Shown here piece after piece: positions 17,731 to 25,628 of a DNA stretch of 64,000 nt. Position 1 is the first letter of the stretch. Each line of letters opens with the position of its first letter. The DNA is from GWE2-40-63 sp050251815 (GTDB lineage: Bacteria > Bacteroidota > Bacteroidia > Bacteroidales > SZUA-534): contig JBFWMB010000013.1 in NCBI GenBank assembly GCA_050251815.1, forward strand, positions 7,207-71,206. Reading direction: 5' to 3'. The notes under the pieces are model-generated. The model saw nothing but the letters and a program-made list of their open reading frames with translations. It ran no database searches and was not told where the DNA came from. Position numbers and translations under genes: made by a program.

Positions 17731-20139
17731 ATGATAAAGAAACAATCAGTATTATTTCTTTTGCTTGTTGCCTTGTTTCAACAAATATCAGCCCAACAAA
17801 TTAGAATGATCGATGAATCGAACCTGCAACCCATTGAAAATGTAATGATATTTGATGAAAGTCACCAGGTAATGGTATTAACCAACTCAAAGGGAAATGC
17901 AAGTATTCATGAGTTTAGTAATGATGTTAAAATTATTATAAGTCATCCATCGTACGAAATCAGACAGTTTACTAAATCAGAACTGGCTGATGCTCCGTTA
18001 ATATATTTAAAGGAGAAGGTTATAAAACTAAGTGAAGTCGTCATTTCGCACAATCGTTGGGAGCAACGCCAAAGCGATATCGCATCAAAAGTAAGCATTA
18101 TACCAGCAAAAACAGTTGCTCTGCAAAACCCACAAACAGCTGCCGATTTAATTGGAAACAGCAATGAGGTTTTTATACAAAAAAGCCAAATGGGTGGCGG
18201 AAGCCCAATGATTCGTGGATTTGCTACCAACAGAGTTTTAATTGCAGTTGATGGTGTGCGAATGAACAATGCTATTTTTCGCAGCGGAAACCTTCAAAAC
18301 ATTATTTCAATCGATCCGTTTACCATTCAGGAAACTGAAATACTTTTTGGTCCGGGTTCGGTTATTTATGGTAGCGATGCCATTGGAGGAGTAATGAGTT
18401 TTTCTACTTTAAAACCCAATTTCTCCGACACCAGTACAGCAATCCTAAGTGGACAATTAGCCTCCCGGGTTTCGTCGGCAAACAATGAATTTACCACCCA
18501 CTTTAATATAGGTGTAGGTTTTCAAAAATGGGCTTTTTTAAGCAGCTTTACGCAAAGTAATTATAACGACCAGCTTATGGGCAGTTATGGACCCGACGAC
18601 TACCTTCGAAATGAATACGTGCAGCAGATTAACGGAGTTGATACTGTAGTGCCTAATAAAAATTCAAAACTTCAAGTGCCAACTGGTTTTTCACAAACTT
18701 ATTTTATGCAGAAAGTACGTTTTAGGCCCAATCATTACTGGGAAGCTAACTACAGCCTTCTGTATTCAACTACCAGCAATTATTCGCGCTACGATCGGCT
18801 TATTCGTTATAAAAATGGCTTACCACGAAGTGCAGAATGGTATTATGGCCCGCAAAAATGGTTGATGAACAATTTAAACCTTACCAGCAGTTTAGCTACT
18901 ACCTATTATGATGAAATTAATATTCGGATAAGCCACCAACTTTTTGAAGAAAGTCGCTACGACCGTGGATTTAAAGATTCAATAAAATATGAACGCATTG
19001 AAAACGTTGCAGCTTATGCAGTTAATTTCGATTTTAGAAAACAAATTACCGGGCAAATGCAAATGTACTATGGAGCTGAGTGGGTTTACAATAAAGTGAA
19101 TTCTGAAGGCACCGATATTAATATACGCTCCAAAACACAAACACCCGGACCTGCAAGATATCCGCTTTCCAATTGGAGTTCATATGCTGCTTATGGTACT
19201 TTTGAATGGAAATTAAGCGATTACTTAAAACTTAACAGTGGCTTGCGGTATAATTACTTTGCACTGAATGCAACATTTGACGACACGTTTTACTCTTTTC
19301 CATTTTCTGACGCTAATTTAAGAAAAGGAGCAATAACAGGAAGTTTGGGTACCATTTATAATCCAAATGAAAACATGTGGTTATCGGCTATTATATCAAC
19401 CGGCTTTAGAACACCCAATGTTGACGATATCGGTAAAATTTTTGATCCTGAGCCGGAAACTGTTATTGTTCCCAATCCGGAATTGGAATCGGAATATGCC
19501 TACAATGCTGAGTTAAACTATACGCAAATTTTAAACAACTTTTTAAAACTTGACGCAACCATTTACTATACTGTACTAAACAATGCCATGGTTCGCCGCG
19601 ATTTTCAATTTAATGGGGCCGACAGCATTGTTTATGATGGAGAAATGAGTAAAGTGGTAGCCTTGCAAAATGCTGCACAAGCCAACATTTACGGTTTTCA
19701 GGGAGGCTTAAATATAAAGATTCCCGGTGGTATAGGAATCAAAAGTCGGATTAATTACCAAAAAGGACGTGAAGAAATGGATGATGGAACCCTAAGTGCT
19801 CTGCGTCATGCAGCCCCTTTGTTTGGCTCAACTCACCTAACTTATGCAACATCAAGATTTAATCTGGCTTTTTATGCACTTTATAACGCAATGATAATCT
19901 ACGAAAATCTTCCGGTTGATGAACAAGGAAAGGATTATTTATATGCAAAAGATGCCAATGGAAATCCCTATGTACCCTCATGGTATACCTTAAATGCTAA
20001 AGTTCTGTATCAAATGAATCCCATTCTTTCGTTTTCCCTTGGCATCGAGAATATTACTGACCAGCGCTACCGCCCATATTCAAGTGGAATTACAGCGGCC
20101 GGACGGAATTTTATAGCCTCAGTAAAAGCTCAGTTTTAG
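17731..20139 (+). CDS. TonB-dependent outer-membrane receptor, heme/hemoglobin-type
   Basis: The 802-residue protein has a signal peptide (about residues 1-21, ending QISA), a short carboxypeptidase-regulatory-like domain (about 22-95), a plug domain (about 105-225) and a 22-strand-type barrel ending in the aromatic residue of SVKAQF. The plug contains PMIRGFATNRVLIAVDGVRMNNAIFR-type sequence and FGPGSVIYGSDAIGG, which resemble receptors of the hemoglobin/heme (HmuR-like) group. It would import an iron source or other ligand with TonB-ExbBD energy. There is no SusD partner beside it, which argues against a glycan receptor. The ligand is inferred and not certain. Confidence 0.85.
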   Translation: MIKKQSVLFLLLVALFQQISAQQIRMIDESNLQPIENVMIFDESHQVMVLTNSKGNASIHEFSNDVKIIISHPSYEIRQFTKSELADAPLIYLKEKVIKLSEVVISHNRWEQRQSDIASKVSIIPAKTVALQNPQTAADLIGNSNEVFIQKSQMGGGSPMIRGFATNRVLIAVDGVRMNNAIFRSGNLQNIISIDPFTIQETEILFGPGSVIYGSDAIGGVMSFSTLKPNFSDTSTAILSGQLASRVSSANNEFTTHFNIGVGFQKWAFLSSFTQSNYNDQLMGSYGPDDYLRNEYVQQINGVDTVVPNKNSKLQVPTGFSQTYFMQKVRFRPNHYWEANYSLLYSTTSNYSRYDRLIRYKNGLPRSAEWYYGPQKWLMNNLNLTSSLATTYYDEINIRISHQLFEESRYDRGFKDSIKYERIENVAAYAVNFDFRKQITGQMQMYYGAEWVYNKVNSEGTDINIRSKTQTPGPARYPLSNWSSYAAYGTFEWKLSDYLKLNSGLRYNYFALNATFDDTFYSFPFSDANLRKGAITGSLGTIYNPNENMWLSAIISTGFRTPNVDDIGKIFDPEPETVIVPNPELESEYAYNAELNYTQILNNFLKLDATIYYTVLNNAMVRRDFQFNGADSIVYDGEMSKVVALQNAAQANIYGFQGGLNIKIPGGIGIKSRINYQKGREEMDDGTLSALRHAAPLFGSTHLTYATSRFNLAFYALYNAMIIYENLPVDEQGKDYLYAKDANGNPYVPSWYTLNAKVLYQMNPILSFSLGIENITDQRYRPYSSGITAAGRNFIASVKAQF

Positions 20140-20167
20140 CACCTTGAAAATAAATAGTTACAGAAGC

Positions 20168-20197
20168 TTTGATTATAAATAATTAAACTTACCTTTG
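20168..20197 (+). promoter_or_regulatory. Promoter of the DEAD-box helicase gene
   Basis: TTTG at 20168-20171 and TACCTTTG at 20190-20197 with an 18-nt spacer match the Bacteroidota consensus at all fixed positions. Transcription would start near 20204, giving a leader of about 245 nt before the ATG at 20452. Confidence 0.65.
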
Positions 20198-20202
20198 CGC
20201 GC

Positions 20203-20451
20203 TGTTTACAAGAAGGTTAATTACGAATGTATGCTATTGTAAACATCTGTATATTTAGTTTTTAAAAGGCGGTTTCGCTCCAGTTTTTATAAATATGCAG
20301 CTAAATGTCAAAAACAAAAGTGCAAAAAGGAATCATTTCTGGTTATTTATGGCTGCGTGGCCGTCTTAATTTAGTCCTTTCAGCACTTTAATTTGTAAAA
20401 TCTCCGAGCTGAAAGTAAAATGGTTTTCTAGACGGAATAACGTATGTATTT
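20203..20451 (+). ncRNA. Structured 5' leader RNA of the DEAD-box helicase
   Basis: The predicted leader starts with TGTTTACAA (20203-20211), which pairs perfectly with TTGTAAACA (20237-20245). Near its end, CTTTCAGC (20377-20384) pairs with GCTGAAAG (20408-20415), and this stem is enclosed by CCGTCT (20361-20366) with AGACGG (20430-20435). The last stem ends 16 nt before the start codon, so it could influence initiation. Long leaders are known on cold-induced RNA helicase mRNAs in other bacteria; a sensing or autoregulatory role here is inference. I do not recognise a catalogued family. Confidence 0.5.
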
Positions 20452-22218
20452 ATGACAACATTTAAAGAAATGGGCCTTTCGGATGAAATCTATAAGGCTA
20501 TCGACGATTTGGGTTTTATCAGCCCTACTCCTATTCAGGAAAAAACAATCCCTGCCATTCTAAAAAACGGTACCGATTTAATTGCATTAGCACAAACTGG
20601 AACCGGAAAGACTGCCGGATTTGGACTTCCCATTATTCAGCAAATTAATGCTGACAGTAAAAGCACACAAGCTTTAATTCTATGTCCAACCCGTGAGCTT
20701 TGCCTTCAGATAGCTAAAGATTTGGACTCATTTTCAAAATATGTAAAAAAACTTTCTGTTCTGCCTGTTTATGGTGGAGCAAGCATTGTACCTCAATTAC
20801 GAGCACTTAAAGATGGTGCTCAAATTGTTGTAGGAACCCCGGGGCGTACGCTCGATTTAATTAATCGGGGTGCTTTGCGCATCAACCACATTCAGTGGAT
20901 GGTTCTGGACGAAGCCGACGAAATGTTGAACATGGGCTTTAAAGATGAATTGGATGGAATTTTAGCCGTAACTCCCAAAGAAAAACAAACCCTGCTTTTT
21001 TCGGCAACCATGCCTCAGGGTGTTCGCCGAATAGCTAATAATTACATGACGGAGCCCGATGAAATGACCGTTGGTACAAAAAACTCTGGAGCCGACAATA
21101 TTTTGCATCAGTATTATATGGTAAAAGCTACCGACCGCTACCTGGCATTGAAACGACTGGCTGATATTAATCCCAATATTTACGGAATTGTTTTTTGCCG
21201 TACCCGTCGTGAGACTCAGGAAGTTGCCGATAAGTTGATACAGGACGGATACAATGCTGATGCCCTGCATGGTGATCTGTCGCAAGCGCAACGCGACCAT
21301 GTCATGCAGCGTTTCCGCTCAAAACATTTGCAATTGCTCATTGCTACCGATGTAGCCGCCCGTGGACTCGATGTAAACGACTTAACCCACGCAATTAATT
21401 ACAACTTACCCGACGACCCCGAAGTGTATATTCACCGCAGTGGACGTACCGGACGTGCCGGAAAAAGTGGCATTGCAATTACCATTATTCACTCACGTGA
21501 AAGTCGTAAAATTAAAGATCTGGAAAACCTGGTAAAAAAGAAATTCGATCATAAATTAATTCCCAGCGGTCGGGAAATCTGCGAAAAACGTCTTTACAAC
21601 TTAATTGATAAGGTTGAAAATATTGTGGTTGACGAAAAGCAAATAGAATCATTTTTACCTAACGTGCTTAAGAAACTAGCCTGGCTCGATCGCGATGAAC
21701 TAATAAAACGCTTTGTTTCAGTAGAATTTAACCATTTTTTAGAATACTACCGGAATGCTGTCGATTTAAATGTAGCTAAAGACAGCACGTCCTCAAGAGA
21801 TGGTTCTTCGTCAAAAGACCGGTCAAAAAAACGCACCGGAAGCAATGGATTTACCCGTTTCCATATAAATATAGGAACCAAGCAAAACCTAAATGCAGCT
21901 TCCTTAATGGGAATGATTAACGATGCTACGCATACACGTGATATTGAAATTGGTAAGATTGATATTCTGCGTAAGTTTTCATTTTTTGAAGTTGATAATC
22001 GTTATGAAAAAACAATTATTGACTCTTTTAAAAATGTAATGCATGAAGATACCAGGCTTGAAGTTCAGGTATCAAAACCCGAACCTGCAGCAGCTGGAGC
22101 CAGAAGTTTTTCAAGAGCCGATAATTCAAGAAGGGATAAAAGCAAAAGCAGAAAATCTCGTAGTTCAAGAGACTCCAAAGATTCGTATAGCTCAAAAAGC
22201 TACAAACGCAAAAGATAA
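20452..22218 (+). CDS. DEAD-box ATP-dependent RNA helicase
   Basis: The 588-residue protein has two RecA-like domains with the Q motif (PTPIQEKTIP), AQTGTGKT, the DEAD box (VLDEADEM), SAT and HRSGRTGRAG. From about residue 463 a DbpA/CsdA-type RNA-binding domain follows (GFTRFHINIGTKQNL...EVDNRYEKTII), and the tail (about 545-588) is rich in Arg, Ser and Lys. This architecture matches DeaD/CsdA-like helicases that act on structured RNA, ribosome assembly and cold adaptation. It is a single-gene unit with its own promoter, a long structured leader and a strong terminator. Confidence 0.95.
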   Translation: MTTFKEMGLSDEIYKAIDDLGFISPTPIQEKTIPAILKNGTDLIALAQTGTGKTAGFGLPIIQQINADSKSTQALILCPTRELCLQIAKDLDSFSKYVKKLSVLPVYGGASIVPQLRALKDGAQIVVGTPGRTLDLINRGALRINHIQWMVLDEADEMLNMGFKDELDGILAVTPKEKQTLLFSATMPQGVRRIANNYMTEPDEMTVGTKNSGADNILHQYYMVKATDRYLALKRLADINPNIYGIVFCRTRRETQEVADKLIQDGYNADALHGDLSQAQRDHVMQRFRSKHLQLLIATDVAARGLDVNDLTHAINYNLPDDPEVYIHRSGRTGRAGKSGIAITIIHSRESRKIKDLENLVKKKFDHKLIPSGREICEKRLYNLIDKVENIVVDEKQIESFLPNVLKKLAWLDRDELIKRFVSVEFNHFLEYYRNAVDLNVAKDSTSSRDGSSSKDRSKKRTGSNGFTRFHINIGTKQNLNAASLMGMINDATHTRDIEIGKIDILRKFSFFEVDNRYEKTIIDSFKNVMHEDTRLEVQVSKPEPAAAGARSFSRADNSRRDKSKSRKSRSSRDSKDSYSSKSYKRKR

Positions 22219-22235
22219 TTCCGAATCTCACCTAT

Positions 22236-22274
22236 AAAAAAGCCCTTTAAGTAAGCTACTTAAAGGGCTTTTTT
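22236..22274. terminator. Bidirectional terminator after the helicase gene
   Basis: AGCCCTTTAAGTA (22241-22253) and TACTTAAAGGGCT (22257-22269) form a 13-bp stem around AGC, with A-rich sequence on the left and six T on the right. It serves the helicase on the plus strand and the small membrane-protein gene on the minus strand. Confidence 0.85.
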
Positions 22275-22291
22275 AGTAAACCCAGGTTCAA

Positions 22292-22396
22292 TTAGTTTAC
22301 TGATTTCTCATTTGAATTTTTCAGGTTTTTTTTTCGGTAGCTCATAAAATAATCTACCATTAAAACCAGCGTAATTACAAGTAAAGCATATCCCAT
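22292..22396 (-). CDS. 34-residue single-pass membrane protein
   Basis: This small gene encodes 34 residues: a hydrophobic helix (GYALLVITLVLMVDYF, residues 2-17) followed by a basic/polar tail (SYRKKNLKNSNEKSVN). It has a strong Shine-Dalgarno sequence, GGAGG, placed 8 bp before the ATG, which is rare in this window. Its stop codon lies 18 bp from a bidirectional terminator, and a minus-strand -7 box (CAAATATA on the plus strand, 22483-22490) lies about 87 bp upstream. These signals together support a real gene. I recognise no family; a small subunit or regulator of a membrane complex is possible. Confidence 0.6.
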   Translation of the reverse strand: MGYALLVITLVLMVDYFMSYRKKNLKNSNEKSVN

Positions 22397-22482
22397 TTTA
22401 AATTCCTCCGTGTTTAAGTTATTAAGTTTGTTAGTAATATTCTCTTCTTTCTTTTTAATTCTATTCTTTGGTACTGCAATAC

Positions 22483-22490
22483 AAATATAA
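22483..22490 (-). promoter_or_regulatory. -7 box of the small membrane-protein gene
   Basis: The minus-strand reading TATATTTG matches TAnnTTTG. The leader would be about 80 nt. No -33 element was found at the right distance. Confidence 0.35.
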
Positions 22491-22517
22491 TGTCGGCAAA
22501 CTGGCTTGAAAAGCTAC

Positions 22518-22617
22518 TTAAGCAAAATATTTGCTTAACTTTTTTTCTTAATCAGCTTAAATTTTCACTTAATTTTTATTTAAGCTTCACTTAATTTTGT
22601 TAATAAAAAAGCTTAAT
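22518..22617 (+). promoter_or_regulatory. Phased CTTAA repeat array
   Basis: CTTAA starts at 22518, 22535, 22548, 22557, 22569, 22591 and 22613. The copies at 22548, 22569, 22591 and 22613 are 21-22 bp apart, two helical turns, and those at 22569 and 22591 share the extended sequence TTCACTTAATTTT. The first two copies lie within a 21-bp palindrome, TTAAGCAAA-ATA-TTTGCTTAA. The array could bind a regulator or bend DNA through its phased T tracts upstream of the next promoter. Confidence 0.45.
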
Positions 22618-22645
22618 TTAGCATTCAAATGCTTTTTTTAAGCAG

Positions 22646-22653
22646 TACATTTG
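22646..22653 (+). promoter_or_regulatory. -7 box of the GAF/HTH-like gene
   Basis: TACATTTG matches TAnnTTTG, 16 bp before the ATG at 22670. No TTTG is found about 19 nt upstream; the CTTAA array ends just before this position. Confidence 0.5.
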
Positions 22654-22669
22654 TCCAAAACAACGAAAG

Positions 22670-23803
22670 ATGCCGGAAATTTTTTCATTTATAAAGGATC
22701 CCTTTGTATCGATGCTCGAAGCGTCGGTTCAATTAATTCCCGGTATTGAAAAAAGTACACTTTTATATTTCGATGTAAAAACGCATTCTATTCGTTGCAA
22801 AAATTTGCATCACACACAGCATCCGCAGGTAAATGAATTTGTTATAGTTGATGATTTACTTAGCCAGAAACTTCGTAAAAAGAAATTTCAATTCCAATGG
22901 ATGCGTTCCGATCAACTACCCTTTGAAATAGTTGAAAAGCAACAAAAACAATTAAATATTTTTGACGAAACGGCTAATGTGGTACTTGCCCTCGCCTTTC
23001 AAAACGAACACGATTCGCAATCGGATTTGCTGTTTTTATATTTGAACCGAAACTTAAGTAGTTTTGGCCTGTCGAACAGTTCCAATACCCTAACAACCTC
23101 TGAAAAAAATATTATTGGAACCCTGGCTTACAATAGTTTTAAATTACAACTTAAAAAGAATCAGTCGGATAAAACCACTTTATTATATGTAAACAGGCAA
23201 ATTAAAAACCTGCAACAACAAAACGAACAATTACAGTCTGAAATTAATCAACTCAAAAGAGGCGCACATCAAAATATGGTTAATCTTTGCCACAGCCACC
23301 TTCAACAATTATCGAGCAAATACCAAATCAATTTTTCACTGGACAAATCGGCGTTGAGAAAGCTGGAGCACTTTAGCGGCAGTCTTGAGCAGTTGAAATC
23401 TACACTTTCCCAGGCTGCTCATCTGGCATTGAATATGCAGTATGGAACTGAACAAACAAATATTATACTTAAAGCCTGGGATATTCAGTTTGATTCACTT
23501 ACTACAGTTACTGAATCTCCAATAGAACCGGGAATTCAGGAACGTTATCAAAAAACCTATTTGTTACTCGAAAAACTGGAACATGCCGCTCGACGGGTAT
23601 TAAATAATCAGGACCGCTTAACCAGCGAAAATGTTGGAAGTGCCTGTCCAACACCCATTTCGGCACCTGCCATTAGCGATGCTTTAAAAAACCATCATAA
23701 AAAGGCAATAATTTTACTGAATCAGTTTCCCGACCGTTGGCCAACCTTACGAAACGAATTTCGTCCGGTACGTAATCTTTTATCAAATAAACAGGCCATT
23801 TAA
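22670..23803 (+). CDS. Unknown protein: GAF-like, coiled coil, possible HTH
   Basis: I do not recognise the family by name. The 377 residues fall into three parts. Residues 1-160 look like a small-molecule sensor fold of GAF type (PFVSMLEASVQLIPGIEKSTLLYFD). A Gln-rich coiled coil (VNRQIKNLQQQNEQLQSEINQLK) covers about 178-202. The C-terminal part (about 295-370) is helical, with LTSENVGSACPTPISAPAISDALKNH reading like a helix-turn-helix with a recognition helix. It has no membrane segment. A DNA-binding regulator acting on the CTTAA array upstream is a plausible guess. The next gene starts 62 bp downstream on the same strand. Confidence 0.55.
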   Translation: MPEIFSFIKDPFVSMLEASVQLIPGIEKSTLLYFDVKTHSIRCKNLHHTQHPQVNEFVIVDDLLSQKLRKKKFQFQWMRSDQLPFEIVEKQQKQLNIFDETANVVLALAFQNEHDSQSDLLFLYLNRNLSSFGLSNSSNTLTTSEKNIIGTLAYNSFKLQLKKNQSDKTTLLYVNRQIKNLQQQNEQLQSEINQLKRGAHQNMVNLCHSHLQQLSSKYQINFSLDKSALRKLEHFSGSLEQLKSTLSQAAHLALNMQYGTEQTNIILKAWDIQFDSLTTVTESPIEPGIQERYQKTYLLLEKLEHAARRVLNNQDRLTSENVGSACPTPISAPAISDALKNHHKKAIILLNQFPDRWPTLRNEFRPVRNLLSNKQAI

Positions 23804-23865
23804 CTAATTGCTGTTTTGGTTGTTTTGTCTTTCCTTCTTAAATTTAGCTTTCATTTAAATTAAAA

Positions 23866-24471
23866 ATGAGTCGGAACTCGCTATACAAAAAACTGTACCG
23901 CAGTTGGTTAAAGGTATCTGTCAACCAGGCAATAACTAAAAAACGATCGGAAAACCAAAAGTTGGAAAATCAGGTTCGTTTTATGGTACTTTTTTTCTTT
24001 TTGGGGATTTTTCTTTCGGCCATTTTTGGTGGTAAAACATTGCTTACCTGGAATACCATTTTTGGTATTTATTTAGTTTGTGGTATGCTACTTAGTTTAA
24101 TTCCACTTAAGTATTACCCCGATTTGTATAAAAAACATGCTGAATTTAAAGTATTACTAATTTACTTTTCGCTTGCCCCACTAATTACCGGTTTAATTTT
24201 AACTTTGAATTTCAACATTACGAGTTCTTCGTGGGTTCAGAGCTATCCGGTTGCAGCATATCATTTATACAGCAGCGAACATAGCATTGAATTTGAATTG
24301 GACGACTCAGGCACCATAAATCATATTCAGCTGCGCCGCTTTTCGACGGATAATTTGCATGCTATTCCCGATTCCATTGCTTACGAAATGCATAAAGGCT
24401 TATTTGGTATTACGGTTGTCAAAAAGTACTTTCCCATAGAAAAAAAAAGTAAAACTGATATATCATTTTAA
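23866..24471 (+). CDS. Unknown membrane protein, three helices
   Basis: The 201-residue protein has no recognised domain. It starts with a basic segment (NSLYKKLYRSWLK), then has three probable membrane helices: FMVLFFFLGIFLSAIFG (about 39-56), TIFGIYLVCGMLLSLIPL (about 65-84) and VLLIYFSLAPLITGLILTL (about 100-120). The C-terminal 80 residues are polar. It lies between the GAF/HTH-like gene and a secreted phosphodiesterase on the same strand. Confidence 0.6.
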   Translation: MSRNSLYKKLYRSWLKVSVNQAITKKRSENQKLENQVRFMVLFFFLGIFLSAIFGGKTLLTWNTIFGIYLVCGMLLSLIPLKYYPDLYKKHAEFKVLLIYFSLAPLITGLILTLNFNITSSSWVQSYPVAAYHLYSSEHSIEFELDDSGTINHIQLRRFSTDNLHAIPDSIAYEMHKGLFGITVVKKYFPIEKKSKTDISF

Positions 24472-24505
24472 AACTTATAAAGCCCGGTAAATTTCAGAAT
24501 AAAGT

Positions 24506-24513
24506 TATTTTTG
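24506..24513 (+). promoter_or_regulatory. -7 box upstream of the EEP-family gene
   Basis: TATTTTTG matches TAnnTTTG, 88 bp before the ATG at 24601. A -33 element was not found, so the call is weak. Confidence 0.3.
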
Positions 24514-24600
24514 CAAACAGTTGATTTGCTTTTCTGTGTAAAGTATGTCAACAGTGGCAAATGAAACCTCTTTAAAAAAAATCTATATTAAATTATTTTT

Positions 24601-25617
24601 ATGAAGCTCATTATTTTTGTTTTCTCGTTGCTTTTTGTTGCAACTACCATGGCACAACCAGTAAAATGGAAAGCCCGCAAGTATTTTACTGTGGTTAGTT
24701 ATAATGTCGAAAATCTTTTTGATACCCTTGCTCAAAGTAAATTAGACGAAGAATTTACCCCGGAGTCAAAAAAAAACTGGAATACAGAACGCTATTATAA
24801 AAAACTAAACAATATTGCCCAGGTTATCGATTCAATTAATCCCAATGAATTACCTGAGATTATTGGTGTGGTAGAAATTGAGAATCGGACCGTTCTTGAA
24901 GACTTGATTAAAACCGATATCCTGGCAAAAGGAAAATATAAAATTGTTCATCAGGATGGACCGGATCCACGAGGAATTGACTGTGCCTTACTTTATCGGT
25001 CTGATGCATTCGAATATTTGACTCATCAGGCAATTGAAGTGCGCTTTCCTTTTGCCGATAATAAACGAACCCGCGATATCTTGTATGTCAAAGGGTTGGT
25101 GAATCGCGATACCCTGCATTTTTTTGTAAATCACTGGAGTTCGCGTCGCGGTGGCGAAGATGAATCAGAGCCCAAGCGAATGCAATCAGCCCTGACACTG
25201 AAAAATGTTACCGATTCCATCACCCGTGTAAACCCCTTGGCTAAAATTATTATTATGGGTGATTTTAACGATGAACCCAGTAATAAGAGCTTAAAAGAAT
25301 CGCTGCAGGCCGGAACTATTTCAGATAATACCCATTTAAAAAACCTGTTGTACGAAGCTTATACAAAAGGTAAAGGTTCTTATTATTACCGGGGCGACTA
25401 CAACATGATTGATAATTTTATTGTTTCAAACCCTTTACTGGCAGCCAATAAAGGATTTCGTCTATTCACCCCAAATGGGTATATTTTTAACGCAGAATTT
25501 ATCTGCTATACCAATAAAAATGGTGATAAATCTCCCAATCGCACTTATGGCGGAAATAATTACTATGGGGGCTTTAGCGACCATTTTCCGGTTTTTAGCA
25601 TTTTTTATCAGAAATAA
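24601..25617 (+). CDS. Secreted endonuclease/exonuclease/phosphatase-family protein
   Basis: The 338-residue protein has a signal peptide (residues 1-18, cleavage after TTMA) and an EEP fold. The motifs are SYNVENLFDT (metal-binding Asn), GVVEIENR (metal-binding Glu), FVNHWSSRRGG (catalytic His), IMGDFNDEPS (Asp/Asn pair) and GGFSDHFPVF (terminal Asp-His). It is probably a periplasmic or outer-membrane phosphodiesterase; nucleic acid, lipid or sugar phosphate are all possible substrates. uvrB begins 11 bp after its stop, so the two are probably co-transcribed. Confidence 0.85.
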   Translation: MKLIIFVFSLLFVATTMAQPVKWKARKYFTVVSYNVENLFDTLAQSKLDEEFTPESKKNWNTERYYKKLNNIAQVIDSINPNELPEIIGVVEIENRTVLEDLIKTDILAKGKYKIVHQDGPDPRGIDCALLYRSDAFEYLTHQAIEVRFPFADNKRTRDILYVKGLVNRDTLHFFVNHWSSRRGGEDESEPKRMQSALTLKNVTDSITRVNPLAKIIIMGDFNDEPSNKSLKESLQAGTISDNTHLKNLLYEAYTKGKGSYYYRGDYNMIDNFIVSNPLLAANKGFRLFTPNGYIFNAEFICYTNKNGDKSPNRTYGGNNYYGGFSDHFPVFSIFYQK

Positions 25618-25628
25618 TCTAAACAAAA

